Shown here: positions 8,071 through 17,031 of the stretch, one piece after another | Layout: every line of letters begins with the position of its first letter | How positions within the stretch are numbered: position 1 is the first letter of the stretch | Assembly (NCBI RefSeq): GCF_003264365.1 | Contig: NZ_PYAK01000005.1 | Location: forward strand, 124,001 to 188,000 | Reading direction: 5' to 3' | Origin: Micromonospora noduli | Lineage (GTDB): Bacteria > Actinomycetota > Actinomycetes > Mycobacteriales > Micromonosporaceae | Length of the DNA: 64,000 nucleotides | Made by a program: the position numbers and the translations under genes | The notes under the pieces: model-generated | The model's input: the letters and a program-made list of their open reading frames with translations, nothing else | Told to the model about the DNA's origin: nothing | The model's database searches: none

Positions 8071-8703
8071 CTACTCGAACAGTGAGAGCGTGAGTGTGGA
8101 GCTGTACGCGCCGGCGGCGACCTCCGCGGGGGTCCGCAGGTACAGGTCGGCGTTGACCGAGTACGAGTCGCTGGCGACGGCCTCGGAGTCGAAGGCCGAG
8201 ACCAACAGCTCCTGGTCGACGAGGCCGACATTGTTGCCCGGCTGAGTCGGCTCGTCCAGGCTGGTCACCACCTCCTCGCCCTCGGTGACCAGGCCGGTCT
8301 CCCCGCCGTCGAGCAGGCGCGGCTTCCAGCCGAAGTGGTCGGCGGTGATCGGCGCCTGGCCGGCTGCGCCGGCGAAGTCGGTCGCGCTGCCGAGCACCGC
8401 CCAGTTGGCGCCGTCGGGCACCTCGTCGGCGACGCGGGTGTCGGTGACAGTCACCGTCGGCAGCGTGCCGACGAACTGGCGTACCAGCAGCGTCGAGCCG
8501 TCCTCGGAGAGCGCGACGGCGTCGCCGGCGATCGACAGGGCGAGCACGCCCGGTTCCCTGATCTCGTCGATGTCGACAGTGACCCGCACGCTGGCGTCGT
8601 CACCGGGCTCGGCCAGTGCGGGCGACGGCAGCACCGCCGCTCCGGTCAGCACAGCGCCGACGACGCCGACCGCGAGTGTCCGCCGCCGTTTGTATGTGTT
8701 CAT
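8071..8703 (-). CDS. WxL-like secreted surface protein
   Basis: 210 residues from the ATG at 8703. Signal peptide 1-32 ending ALA. The mature part is a single beta-rich domain of ~180 residues with V-T-V-T-D-T-R followed by N-W-A-V-L and a later F-G-W segment. The order matches the two tryptophan motifs of WxL cell-wall proteins, although the first motif is W-A-V-L and the second W-K-P rather than strict WxL. No sorting signal or membrane span is seen, so retention probably depends on the DUF916-like partner downstream. An in-frame ATG at 8724 is possible but gives a poorer signal peptide. Confidence 0.65.
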   Translation of the reverse strand: MNTYKRRRTLAVGVVGAVLTGAAVLPSPALAEPGDDASVRVTVDIDEIREPGVLALSIAGDAVALSEDGSTLLVRQFVGTLPTVTVTDTRVADEVPDGANWAVLGSATDFAGAAGQAPITADHFGWKPRLLDGGETGLVTEGEEVVTSLDEPTQPGNNVGLVDQELLVSAFDSEAVASDSYSVNADLYLRTPAEVAAGAYSSTLTLSLFE

Positions 8704-8730
8704 GTGATCTCCGTTCTCCGCCATGAGGGG

Positions 8731-11151
8731 TTATCCGCCGCAGGTGCCGGCGGGGTGTTGCACGGTGCGGACGGTCGTCACGTCGTGGCCGTCGATCGCC
8801 CCGGTCACCCGGGCCGTCGCCGAACCCGCCGGCACCGACACGGCACGGGTGTTGAAGGACTGGTAGGCGTTCGCGCCCGGCGCGACGGCCGCGAAGGACC
8901 GCTCGCCGTACGGCGTCTCGAGGGTGATGCCCACCGGCGCGTCGTGGTCGTTGCGCGCCTGCACCGCCACGTACGCCTTGCCGCCCACGCACCGCGTGGA
9001 CGCGGTGAGCGTGACGGGCAGGTCGAGGCTGTCCGCCGCGAAGGCCCAGTTGTCGATCTCGAAGAGGTCGACGCCGGCCGGGCCGGTGTAGGTGAAGTAG
9101 ACGTCGTGCACGCCGCTGACGCCGTCAAGTTCGGCGGTCACCTCGGCCCACTGTCCGACCGGGGTGTCGACAGCGACCGTGCCGACGACGGGACCGTTGA
9201 CGTCGTCCAACCGGACCTGGATCTGCCCGCCGGCGGCGAGCGCACGCACCCGCGCCGTCAGGCTCTGCGCGCCGTTGTCCCCGAAGTTCACCGAGGACAG
9301 CGCCGTCCAGTCCCCGTTGTCGATGTCGCGCACCACGAGGTTGGATGCCGCGCCACCGAACTGGGCGGAACTGCCGTCGACAGTCGTGGTCGCGACGCCC
9401 TTGCTCCAGCCGAAGGTCTCGGCCTCGAAGACGCGGTACGGGTCGAAGTCGCGGACCTGGTCCACGCCGGCGTAGGTGCCGACGACCTGCTGGATGGTGC
9501 CGTCCGGGTTGAAGGTCAGTTGCTGGATGTGCGGGCTGCGGTACCCCTGGGTGGTGTTGCCGTTGATGCGCTTGTTCAGCGTCGGGGCGTGGTACGTGAA
9601 GTAGTACCTGCCCCCGAACTCGAACACCGACTGGTGGTTGTTGCCACCGGTGCCGGCCCCGAAGAACTGCGACTGGTTCGGGAAGAGCACCCCGGCGTAG
9701 GTCTCCTTCGGCCACGACATCGGCCCGTCGGAGATCATGTAACCGATCTGGCCACCCCCGGGGTAACCGGGGAGCGGCTGCTGGTTGCCACCGAAGTCGT
9801 TCCCGCCGAAGTGCGAGGAGTACGAGAAGTAGTACTTGCCCTGGCGCTTGAAGACGTGGCCGGCCTCGAAGGCGACCGGGGCGTCGACCACCGCGGCCGT
9901 TCCCTCGGTGGAGACCATGTCGTCGCCGAGTTCGATCGACCGGATGTTCTTCGGGTTGTTGAAGCGTTCGGCCGGCGGCATGCTCGTCGACGCGGGACCG
10001 CCACCGAAGTAGAGGTACGGCTGGCCGTCGTCGTCGACGAACGGGGCCGGGTCGAACTTCCACGCGACGGCCTCGGCGCCGGGGGTACGGCCGTCGATCA
10101 GCGTGCTCGTGCGCTCGCTGGTCCACGGGCCGAGCGGCGACGCACCGGTGATCACATTGCTGGAGCCACCGCCGTTGGCGTAGTAGAGGAAGAACTTCTC
10201 CACTCCGTTCACCACCTTCTTGGTGATGCCCGGAGCCCACGAGTTGGCGGTGAACGGGGCCACCCCGTTGGGGCCGGCGACCTGGATCTCACCGTGGTCC
10301 GTCCAGTTCACGAGGTCCTCCGAGGAGATCACCGTGATCTGGTTGATGTCGCCGTAGTTGATCCCCGGCGAGACGCCCGTGGTGGGGTTCGGGGCGTAGC
10401 CCTGGGTGTCGTTGGTCATGTACATGTAGACCCGGCCGTCGTGCACGAGGCCGAAACCGTCAGCCCCGAACTTGTGCCCGATCAACGGGTTGTGCTCCCC
10501 GGGCAGCTTGCCGACCACCTCGATGGTCTTCGACGCGGGCGCGGGCGGCGCGGCGCCGACCACTGACACGTCGTCGAGCTTGAAGTCCATCAGGTGCAGA
10601 GCCGGGTCGGTGGACGGCGTGCTCGTCCAGGGGGTCTCGAAGAACAGGCGGGCCGTCGACACGCTCTGCGTCGTCGGGATCGTGAACGTTCCGTTGAACT
10701 GTGCCCACTGGCCCTTCGTCGCCGTCACGCTGACGAGGTTGGTGTAGGTGCCACCGCCGTAGTGCATGGTGGCGAAGAACTGCTTCGTCGCCGGTCCGCT
10801 CTCGTTCTCGTACTTGATGCGGGCCGTGAGGGTGTAGGCCTGGCCGGCCTGCACCTTGCCGCTGAGGTCCTGCATCGGGCCGGACCCGGTGGTCGTCCGG
10901 CTGGTCACGAGCGCCGCGTTCGCGCCGGAGTGGGCGTCCGACGTGGCCGACAACTGGGCGCCGTCGGAGGCGTTTCCGTTGTTGACGAACCAGTTGGCCA
11001 GGCCGTCCTCGAACCCGCCGTTGACGACGAGGTTCGTGTCGGCGGCCTGGACCGGCGCCGCCGGGGCGACGAAACCCGTGGCCAGCATCAGACCGACTGT
11101 CGCGAGCGCTGCGACCCGTCCTCGGGTCGCCGGTCGCATTCGTTGTTCCAC
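8731..11151 (-). CDS. secreted GH43 glycoside hydrolase with CBM4/9-like, CBM6-like and unknown C-terminal modules
   Basis: 806 residues. Signal peptide 1-37; jelly-roll module ~40-205 (N-G-G-F-E-D-G start typical of CBM4/9/22); five-bladed GH43-type domain ~210-590 with Asp- and Glu-containing blades (D-P-A-P-F-V-D-D-D, V-A-F-E-A-G-H); CBM6-like module ~590-715; 87-residue C-terminal domain from Arg-Cys to the terminal C-G-G. GH43 enzymes are mostly arabinofuranosidases or xylosidases acting on arabinan or arabinoxylan; the exact activity cannot be read. The start is GTG at 11151 with AAGGAGG seven bases upstream. The same C-terminal domain ends the GH43 enzyme encoded just upstream (11354). 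Confidence 0.85.
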   Translation of the reverse strand: MEQRMRPATRGRVAALATVGLMLATGFVAPAAPVQAADTNLVVNGGFEDGLANWFVNNGNASDGAQLSATSDAHSGANAALVTSRTTTGSGPMQDLSGKVQAGQAYTLTARIKYENESGPATKQFFATMHYGGGTYTNLVSVTATKGQWAQFNGTFTIPTTQSVSTARLFFETPWTSTPSTDPALHLMDFKLDDVSVVGAAPPAPASKTIEVVGKLPGEHNPLIGHKFGADGFGLVHDGRVYMYMTNDTQGYAPNPTTGVSPGINYGDINQITVISSEDLVNWTDHGEIQVAGPNGVAPFTANSWAPGITKKVVNGVEKFFLYYANGGGSSNVITGASPLGPWTSERTSTLIDGRTPGAEAVAWKFDPAPFVDDDGQPYLYFGGGPASTSMPPAERFNNPKNIRSIELGDDMVSTEGTAAVVDAPVAFEAGHVFKRQGKYYFSYSSHFGGNDFGGNQQPLPGYPGGGQIGYMISDGPMSWPKETYAGVLFPNQSQFFGAGTGGNNHQSVFEFGGRYYFTYHAPTLNKRINGNTTQGYRSPHIQQLTFNPDGTIQQVVGTYAGVDQVRDFDPYRVFEAETFGWSKGVATTTVDGSSAQFGGAASNLVVRDIDNGDWTALSSVNFGDNGAQSLTARVRALAAGGQIQVRLDDVNGPVVGTVAVDTPVGQWAEVTAELDGVSGVHDVYFTYTGPAGVDLFEIDNWAFAADSLDLPVTLTASTRCVGGKAYVAVQARNDHDAPVGITLETPYGERSFAAVAPGANAYQSFNTRAVSVPAGSATARVTGAIDGHDVTTVRTVQHPAGTCGG

Positions 11152-11353
11152 GAGACATCCTCCTTCATCTCTGACGTGCGGTCATCGGTGTACGGGGGAT
11201 CGGTGGGTGCGCTTCCGTGGTGGTCCGGACATCAGGGGTCGACTGCCGCCACCGGTCCGACAGTGGCCGGCGGCACGGGACAGGTCCGCTGTTCCGTGCC
11301 GCCGGGCCGGTCGCCGGTGGTGCTGGTCGGCGGGCCGAGGGCTCGTGGTGGGG

Positions 11354-13906
11354 CTATCCGCCGCAGGCGCTGGCGGGGTGCTGGGTGGCGTGGACGGTGG
11401 TCACGTCCCGGCCGGCGACCACCCCGGTGGCCCGGACCGTCGCCGAGCCGGCCGCCACCGACGACGCGCGGGTGTTGAACGACTGGTAGACGTTCGCCCC
11501 CGGCGCGACGGCGGCGAACGACCGGTTCCCGTACGGGGTCTCGACGGTGATCTCGACGGGCTCGTCCGAGTCGTTGCGCACCTGCACCGCCAGGTACGCC
11601 TTGCCGCTCAGGCAGCGCACCTGGGCGGTGGCCGTCACGGGCAGCGCCGCCAGCACTCCGAGTCGGGCCAACTGGTAGCTGAGTGCCCGCTCCGGTGCGT
11701 CGATCTGGTTCTGCGTGCCGAGCTGGCCGGCCCGTGCCGACGTCGCCGCCGCGAGCGCGGACCGCGTCGTGGCCCAGGCGTCGGCCGGGTAGTGCCGCGG
11801 GTCGAGTGTCTGCGCGTGGGCGATGGCCGCGTCGAGGGCGGTGGTGTCCAGTGGCCGGGCCTGCGCGGTCAGCACGTCGCTGAGCAGGTAGTCGTCGAAG
11901 TCGACGTGGCCGCCGGTCTCCTGGGTCGCGTAGTTGAACAGACCCACCCGGTGACCCATGAAGTGGGCGAGGCTGCCGTCGAGCGCCTGCGGGCCCACGC
12001 GGTTGCCCAGCCGGGTCCACTGGGCCCCGTCCAGGCTGTAGTAGAACGTCGTCCAGAGCTGGCCGACCGGCGCGGAGAAGTCGAGGTCCGCCTTCACGTG
12101 CACCTCGGTCGCGTCGCCCAGCGACACCGTCGTGCCGGCGACGAAGTTCTCCAGCGTCGACTGGTCGAGGTCGACAGCGAACGGCTGCGACCGGTTCACC
12201 ACGCCGAGGGTGTTGACGTCACCGACGCGCTTGACCGCCACGTACGAGAATCCGCGGTTGTAGGCGGCCAGGCCCGCGACGTCGCCGTTCTTCATCCCGG
12301 AGACGTCCATCCGGGTCTGGACCGACTGTCGTGGCCCGAACGTCCGCTGCGAGAGCGTGTTGCGTGCCTCCTCGAACCACGCCAGCTCGGCCCGGTTGGA
12401 CAGCTTCGTGTAGACGTACTGGCCGGTGACCACAGTGCCGGCCGTCAACCGCAGCCAGCCGTCGCGGTCGGTCAGTGACCAGTAGCGGTTGTCCGGGGCG
12501 TGGTTCCACTCCCACGCCAGGTCCAGCCGTGAGCCGTTGGGGGCGATCTCCGCCGGATCGAGCGGTGCGGGGACCGTCCACTGCTCGTCCTGGTACGCCT
12601 TGTGCGGCGCGTCGTTGGCGAAGTCGTCCGAGGCGACGATGCTCTTCTGCCGCTCGAACAGCTCCTCGGCCGGGCTGAGCCGGATCGGCTTGTCGAAGAG
12701 GCCGTTGACCGGCACGACCCCGTTGGTGCCGAAGGTCGGCCACCCGTTCTGCCAGGTGGCGGGGATGAGCGCCGGGATCCGGCCGATCGGGAACGTGTCC
12801 CGGAAGAACATGCCGTGCCAGTCGGTCCCGCCGCCCGCCTGGCTGATCGGCACCAGGCTGCCCTGCGCGAAGCCGTTGGAGTTGAGCACTCCGCGCGCCT
12901 CGTAGGTGTTGACCCCGCCGGCCGAGGTGTAGCGCCCGAGCAGGTCCTTCGACCGGAACATCACCACCTGGCGTCCCTGCCCGGACGGCCAGGTGATGAT
13001 GACGGCGTAGTACCAGCCGTCGATGTGATAGACCTGCGCGCCCTCGAACAGACCACCGATGAACGGCTGCCCGGCGTAGTTGTTGGCGGTGAAGATGTTC
13101 GGGTAGTCCTGCGCGATGGCGGTCAGGTCGGCGTTGAGGCGTACGGCGCTGGTGCCGCCGGAGCCGTAGAAGATGTACGGCGTGCCGTCGACGTCGAAGA
13201 AGAGCGACGGGTCGTGCAGGCCACGGCCGAGGGCGGTGCGCTGCCACGGGCCGTTCTCGATGTCGTTGGTGCGGTAGAGGTACGCCCCGCTGAGGTTGTT
13301 GGTGTTGAAGACGGCGTAGAACGTGCCGTCGTGGTAGCGCAGCGACGACGCCCACTGGCCCTGGCCGTACGAGTTCTGGCCGTTGCGCAGGGAGAAGGAG
13401 TCGCCGATGCTCGCCCGGTCGAAGACGTAGTTGACGATCTCCCAGTTGACGAGGTCGTACGACTTCATGATTGGCGCACCCGGGCTCAGGTGCATGGTCG
13501 TGCTGATCATGTAGTAGAGGTCGCGGCCCTCGTCGTTGTCGGCGGCCGGCACCCGCTCGACGCTGATGTCCGGCACGTCGGCGTTGAGCAGCGGCACGGA
13601 GTAGGTGCCGGCGCCGGTGTCGGTCGAGGTGTACGACGATCGGGGTGACCATTCGTCGGCGGCGTGCGCGGCGGCGGGGGTGGCCACCAGGCCCGCACCG
13701 ACGAGAACGGCCGCCGATGCGAGCGCACACAGTGAACGGAGACGATCCGTGAGCACTGTGGACGCCAGTCTGGTCAACGTGCTGGCGGCGTGGCGAGCGG
13801 CGGCGTTCAGGCTGTTCACAGCGGATGCGCGGGCGATGTTCAGGACACGCGAGCGGACCGGCACGACCAAGGCGAGCTCCAAACGCGAGAGCGGCGTGAA
13901 GGCCAT
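11354..13906 (-). CDS. secreted GH43 enzyme (subfamily-12-like) with helical and unknown C-terminal modules
   Basis: About 850 residues from the ATG at 13906. A long Arg-rich N-terminus precedes a signal peptide ending A-A-H-A. Then comes a GH43 propeller (~85-420; V-P-D-I-S-V-E and H-D-P-S-L-F-F-D are blade Asp motifs), a beta-sandwich C2-type domain (~430-690), a short FIVAR-like helical segment (~690-755) and the same 87-residue C-terminal domain found in the 8731 gene. Likely beta-xylosidase or arabinofuranosidase. The start is uncertain: an operator at 13910-13921 and a -35 box at 13928-13933 mean the transcript probably begins near 13900, so an internal TTG (13870) or GTG (13756) start is plausible. 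Confidence 0.8.
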   Translation of the reverse strand: MAFTPLSRLELALVVPVRSRVLNIARASAVNSLNAAARHAASTLTRLASTVLTDRLRSLCALASAAVLVGAGLVATPAAAHAADEWSPRSSYTSTDTGAGTYSVPLLNADVPDISVERVPAADNDEGRDLYYMISTTMHLSPGAPIMKSYDLVNWEIVNYVFDRASIGDSFSLRNGQNSYGQGQWASSLRYHDGTFYAVFNTNNLSGAYLYRTNDIENGPWQRTALGRGLHDPSLFFDVDGTPYIFYGSGGTSAVRLNADLTAIAQDYPNIFTANNYAGQPFIGGLFEGAQVYHIDGWYYAVIITWPSGQGRQVVMFRSKDLLGRYTSAGGVNTYEARGVLNSNGFAQGSLVPISQAGGGTDWHGMFFRDTFPIGRIPALIPATWQNGWPTFGTNGVVPVNGLFDKPIRLSPAEELFERQKSIVASDDFANDAPHKAYQDEQWTVPAPLDPAEIAPNGSRLDLAWEWNHAPDNRYWSLTDRDGWLRLTAGTVVTGQYVYTKLSNRAELAWFEEARNTLSQRTFGPRQSVQTRMDVSGMKNGDVAGLAAYNRGFSYVAVKRVGDVNTLGVVNRSQPFAVDLDQSTLENFVAGTTVSLGDATEVHVKADLDFSAPVGQLWTTFYYSLDGAQWTRLGNRVGPQALDGSLAHFMGHRVGLFNYATQETGGHVDFDDYLLSDVLTAQARPLDTTALDAAIAHAQTLDPRHYPADAWATTRSALAAATSARAGQLGTQNQIDAPERALSYQLARLGVLAALPVTATAQVRCLSGKAYLAVQVRNDSDEPVEITVETPYGNRSFAAVAPGANVYQSFNTRASSVAAGSATVRATGVVAGRDVTTVHATQHPASACGG

Positions 13907-13909
13907 CGT

Positions 13910-13933
13910 GTTATCGCTAACAACGCCTGTCAA
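13910..13933 (-). promoter_or_regulatory. -35 box and GTTAGCGATAAC operator of the GH43 gene
   Basis: On the minus strand TTGACA (13928-13933) is followed after six bases by GTTAGCGATAAC (13910-13921). Related sites GTGAGCGATAAC occur at 45698-45709 and 45870-45881 near the GH10 xylanase, the first again just behind a TTGACG box. This is a LacI-type operator in form. Confidence 0.6.
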
Positions 13934-14010
13934 GACTATCAATGAAACGTGCCCGAACTATCCCCGTAACACCGACGGCCATCCACAGTGGACAGACCGT
14001 TCCCAGGTCG

Positions 14011-14080
14011 GACCCCGGCGATCATGATGTTGCGCCAACACGCCGTCATCGAAGGCAATAACTTCATGATCACCGGGGTC
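14011..14080. repeat. long imperfect inverted repeat, REP-like
   Basis: Arms 14011-14031 (GACCCCGGCGATCATGATGT plus T) and 14060-14080 pair at 19 of 21 positions around a 28-base loop. It lies just 3' of the serine hydrolase gene and may act as its terminator. The sequence style matches dispersed repeats I associate with Micromonospora genomes; no second copy is in this window. Confidence 0.6.
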
Positions 14081-14098
14081 GCACTAGGCCCGGTCGCC

Positions 14099-15253
14099 TC
14101 AGTCGTTGAGGCAGGCGCGGACGGCGGCGGTGAGCAGATTGGCGCGCTCGTCGCCCATTCCGCGCATCTGGTTGACCACGTAGCCGAATCCCACCTGATG
14201 CTCGGCGTCGGCGAAGGCCAGGTTGCCGCCCGCGCCGTCGTGGCCGAAGCTGCGCTCACCCAGCAGGGGCCGGGCCGGTGGTGAGTGCAGCAGGAAGCCG
14301 GTGCCCCAGCGCTGCCCGGTGTCCGGTGGGCCGTGCCGCTGCTGACCACGCGAGCGGACCACTACCGCGTCGTCCACCGACGCCGCCGTGAGCAGCGGTC
14401 CACGGTGGAGTTCCGACACACAGGCGGCGTAGAGGCGCGCGAGGCCCTCGGCGGTGCTCACCGCGCCCGCGCCGGGAACACCGGCGGCCCGGATGGCGTC
14501 GTCGTTGAAGCTGACCAGGCCGTCGGCGTCGGCGGGAAAGGCGAAAGCGCCCCCCATGGTGATGCCCCGTTCGGCTACCGGGTCCACGAACGGGTCAGGG
14601 TCCGGGGGCGGTGCCAGGCCCCAGGCGACGGTGTCGCTCTCGACGGCCGGGAGCCCCAGCCAGGTGTGCAGGCCGAGCGGGCCCGCGACGGTGTCGGCGA
14701 AGAACGCGCCGGGCAGTTGGCCGGTGATGCGGTGGATCACCTCTCCGACCAGCCAGCCGTAGGTCATCGAGTGGTAGCCGTGCGCCGTACCCGGCTTCCA
14801 CAGCGGGGCCTGCGCCTCGATCGCCTTGATGACCGGATCCCACGCCAGCACCTCGTCGAGGGTCAGGGAGCGGTCCACCGCGGGCAGACCTGCCTGGTGC
14901 GTGAGCAGCCAGCGCACCGGGATGTCCGCCTTGCCGTGTTGTCCGAACTCCGGCCAGTAGCGCGTCACGGGAGCGTCGAGGTCGAGCCGGCCCTGTTGGG
15001 CCAGCAGGTAGGCGCAGATCGCCAGGATCCCCTTGGTGCAGGAGAAGACGACGACCGGCGTGTGCGCGCTCCAGGGCCGCCCGGTACGGGTGTCGGCCAC
15101 CCCGCCGTACAGGTCGACGACCTTGCGGCCCCGCACGTAGACGGTGACCGCGGCACCGACCTCTCCCCGGGAGGTGAAGTTGTCGCGGAAGACGTCGGCG
15201 ACGCGCCCGAAGCGATCGTCGACGTCGCCGTGGATCTGCGGCTGTGTGACCAC
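14099..15253 (-). CDS. serine hydrolase of the beta-lactamase (class C)/family VIII esterase type
   Basis: 384 residues, no signal peptide, so probably cytosolic. Ser71-Cys-Thr-Lys74 is the SxxK motif and Tyr160-His-Ser162 the second (Y-x-N/S) motif; a C-terminal H-D-G-A-G-G replaces the usual KTG. Family VIII esterases with this arrangement hydrolyse short acyl esters, and some members are D-aminopeptidases or lovastatin-type transferases. It starts 3 bp after the permease gene 15257 and so is the last gene of an importer operon, which suggests that it deacylates the imported saccharide. This role is inferred from position only. Confidence 0.8.
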   Translation of the reverse strand: MVTQPQIHGDVDDRFGRVADVFRDNFTSRGEVGAAVTVYVRGRKVVDLYGGVADTRTGRPWSAHTPVVVFSCTKGILAICAYLLAQQGRLDLDAPVTRYWPEFGQHGKADIPVRWLLTHQAGLPAVDRSLTLDEVLAWDPVIKAIEAQAPLWKPGTAHGYHSMTYGWLVGEVIHRITGQLPGAFFADTVAGPLGLHTWLGLPAVESDTVAWGLAPPPDPDPFVDPVAERGITMGGAFAFPADADGLVSFNDDAIRAAGVPGAGAVSTAEGLARLYAACVSELHRGPLLTAASVDDAVVVRSRGQQRHGPPDTGQRWGTGFLLHSPPARPLLGERSFGHDGAGGNLAFADAEHQVGFGYVVNQMRGMGDERANLLTAAVRACLND

Positions 15254-15256
15254 TGC

Positions 15257-16081
15257 CTACCCCTTCACTGACCCTTGGATCAGGGCCTTGATGAACTGTC
15301 GCTGGAAGATCAGGAACACGATGAGGGTCGGGGTGAGGATCAGCAGCGACCCGGCACACAGCAGCACCAGGTCGGTGCCCCACTGGCCCTGGAACGCTCC
15401 GAGCGCCCCGGCCATGGTGCGTTTGGTGGCGTCGTCCACGAGGACGATGGCGAGCAGGAACTGGTTCCACGTCCAGAGGAACATCAGGATCGTCAGCGAG
15501 GCGATCGCCGGCCGGGCGAGCGGCACCTGGACCCGCCAGAACAACTGCCACGTGCTGCTGCCGTCCACCCGGGCCGCCTCGGACAACTCGACCGGCACGT
15601 TGGTGAAGTGTGCCCGCATCCAGAACACCGCGAACGGCATGTACAGCCCGATCAGCGGCAGGATGATGGCCCAGCGGGTGTTGAGCAGGCCGAGGTCCTG
15701 CATCTGGTAGTAGAGCGGCGTGACCACGGCCTCGAACGGCAGGGTCAGACCCAGCAGGAAGAGACCGAAGACGAGTCGGCCACCGGGCACCCGCAGCTGA
15801 CCGAGCCCGAAGCCGGCCATGGTCGCGATGAGCACCGACACCGGTACGACACCGGCCACGATGAGCAGGCTGGAGCGGAGCAGGGCGCCCATGTTCGCGG
15901 CGGTGAAGGCGTCGGCGAAGTTGCCCCACTGCGGGTCGGACGGCCAGTCGAGCCCGCTGGGCACTGTGCCCCGGGGCTGCAACGCCGCCGAGAGCATGCT
16001 CACGAACGGCAGCAGGGTGACGACGATCAGGGCGATCAGGAAGACCCGGCCGGTCAGCTGTTCGCGTCGACTCAAATTCAC
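15257..16081 (-). CDS. ABC sugar importer permease, MalG type
   Basis: 274 residues, six predicted membrane helices. The cytosolic EAA loop is readable (S-E-A-A-R-V-D-G-S-S). Forms the channel with the 16078 permease and receives substrate from the lipoprotein 17028. The GTG start at 16081 overlaps the previous stop by four bases (GTGA), indicating translational coupling; the longer open frame to 16948 is a shadow of the other permease. No ATPase gene is in the operon. Confidence 0.9.
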   Translation of the reverse strand: MNLSRREQLTGRVFLIALIVVTLLPFVSMLSAALQPRGTVPSGLDWPSDPQWGNFADAFTAANMGALLRSSLLIVAGVVPVSVLIATMAGFGLGQLRVPGGRLVFGLFLLGLTLPFEAVVTPLYYQMQDLGLLNTRWAIILPLIGLYMPFAVFWMRAHFTNVPVELSEAARVDGSSTWQLFWRVQVPLARPAIASLTILMFLWTWNQFLLAIVLVDDATKRTMAGALGAFQGQWGTDLVLLCAGSLLILTPTLIVFLIFQRQFIKALIQGSVKG

Positions 16082-17031
16082 TGCTTCTCCCCTCGGCTCA
16101 GGCGCTGGATCGGCAGCACACACGCCAGCACGAGCAGCATGAGTACGACGGCGAGCGCCGAGGCGAGCCCGACCTGCCGCTGCGAGAAGGCCAGCCGGTA
16201 GATCTCCAGGCCCGGCACTGTGGTCTGGAGGCCGGGGCCGCCGCTGGTGGAGATGTAGACGATGTCGAAGCTCGCCAACGCCGCGATGATCGTCACGGTG
16301 AGGCAGACGCCGATCTCCTGGCGCAGGCTGGGCAGGGTCACGGCGAGGAACTCGCGGACCGGACCGGCACCGTCGAGGCGGGCGGCCTCGTACAGCGCCG
16401 GATCGATCTTGCTCATGCCGGTGACCAAAAGGATCGTGCAGAGGCCGAGCAGCACCCAGGCCCCGATGACGCCGACGGCTGGCAGCGCCGTGTCGAAGTC
16501 GCCGAGCCAGGCGCGGGCGACGCCACCCAGCCCGACCGCGCGCAGCGCCTGGTTGACCAGACCGTTCGACGAGAGCAGCCAGCTCCACGCGATGCCCGCC
16601 GCCACCAGGGGGATGACCTGCGGGAGGAACAGGATGGTCCGGACGACGGTGCCGAACGCGCCGGTGGTGATCCGGCGAACCATGCTCGCCACCAACAGCC
16701 CCAGCGCGACGGGGATGAAGCTGAAGAAGACGATCAGGACCATCGCGTTGCCGATGATTTTCAGCAGGTCGCTGTCGGTGAAGACGGTGAGGTAGTTGTC
16801 CAGGCCCACCCAGCGGGCCACCCCGATGCCGTTCCAGTCGTAGAGCGAGTACTGGAGCGTCAGGACGAGCGGGCGCAGGACGAACACCGCGTACATCACC
16901 AGGGCGGGCAGGACGTACAACCAGCCGGTCCCGGCCGCGCGGGCCCACCGGAATCGGTGGGCCCGCGTGGGGGTGGGGCGGGCGCGACGATCGTCATGCC
17001 CGGTTGGTGCGCTGCCGAGGGCAGACGTCAT
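16078..17031 (-). CDS. ABC sugar importer permease, MalF type
   Basis: 317 residues. A ~35-residue basic N-terminus precedes six membrane helices. The EAA loop reads Y-E-A-A-R-L-D-G-A-G. Pairs with the 15257 permease. The ATG at 17031 overlaps the stop of the binding-protein gene (ATGA). Substrate unknown; the associated GH32/43-clan enzyme and LacI regulator suggest an oligosaccharide. Confidence 0.9.
   Translation of the reverse strand: MTSALGSAPTGHDDRRARPTPTRAHRFRWARAAGTGWLYVLPALVMYAVFVLRPLVLTLQYSLYDWNGIGVARWVGLDNYLTVFTDSDLLKIIGNAMVLIVFFSFIPVALGLLVASMVRRITTGAFGTVVRTILFLPQVIPLVAAGIAWSWLLSSNGLVNQALRAVGLGGVARAWLGDFDTALPAVGVIGAWVLLGLCTILLVTGMSKIDPALYEAARLDGAGPVREFLAVTLPSLRQEIGVCLTVTIIAALASFDIVYISTSGGPGLQTTVPGLEIYRLAFSQRQVGLASALAVVLMLLVLACVLPIQRLSRGEKQ

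Noticed and set aside
8335..10566. 743-aa open frame opposite the GH43 gene
   Set aside because: Antisense shadow of a high-GC gene, rich in Val/Arg/Gly, with no domain signature.
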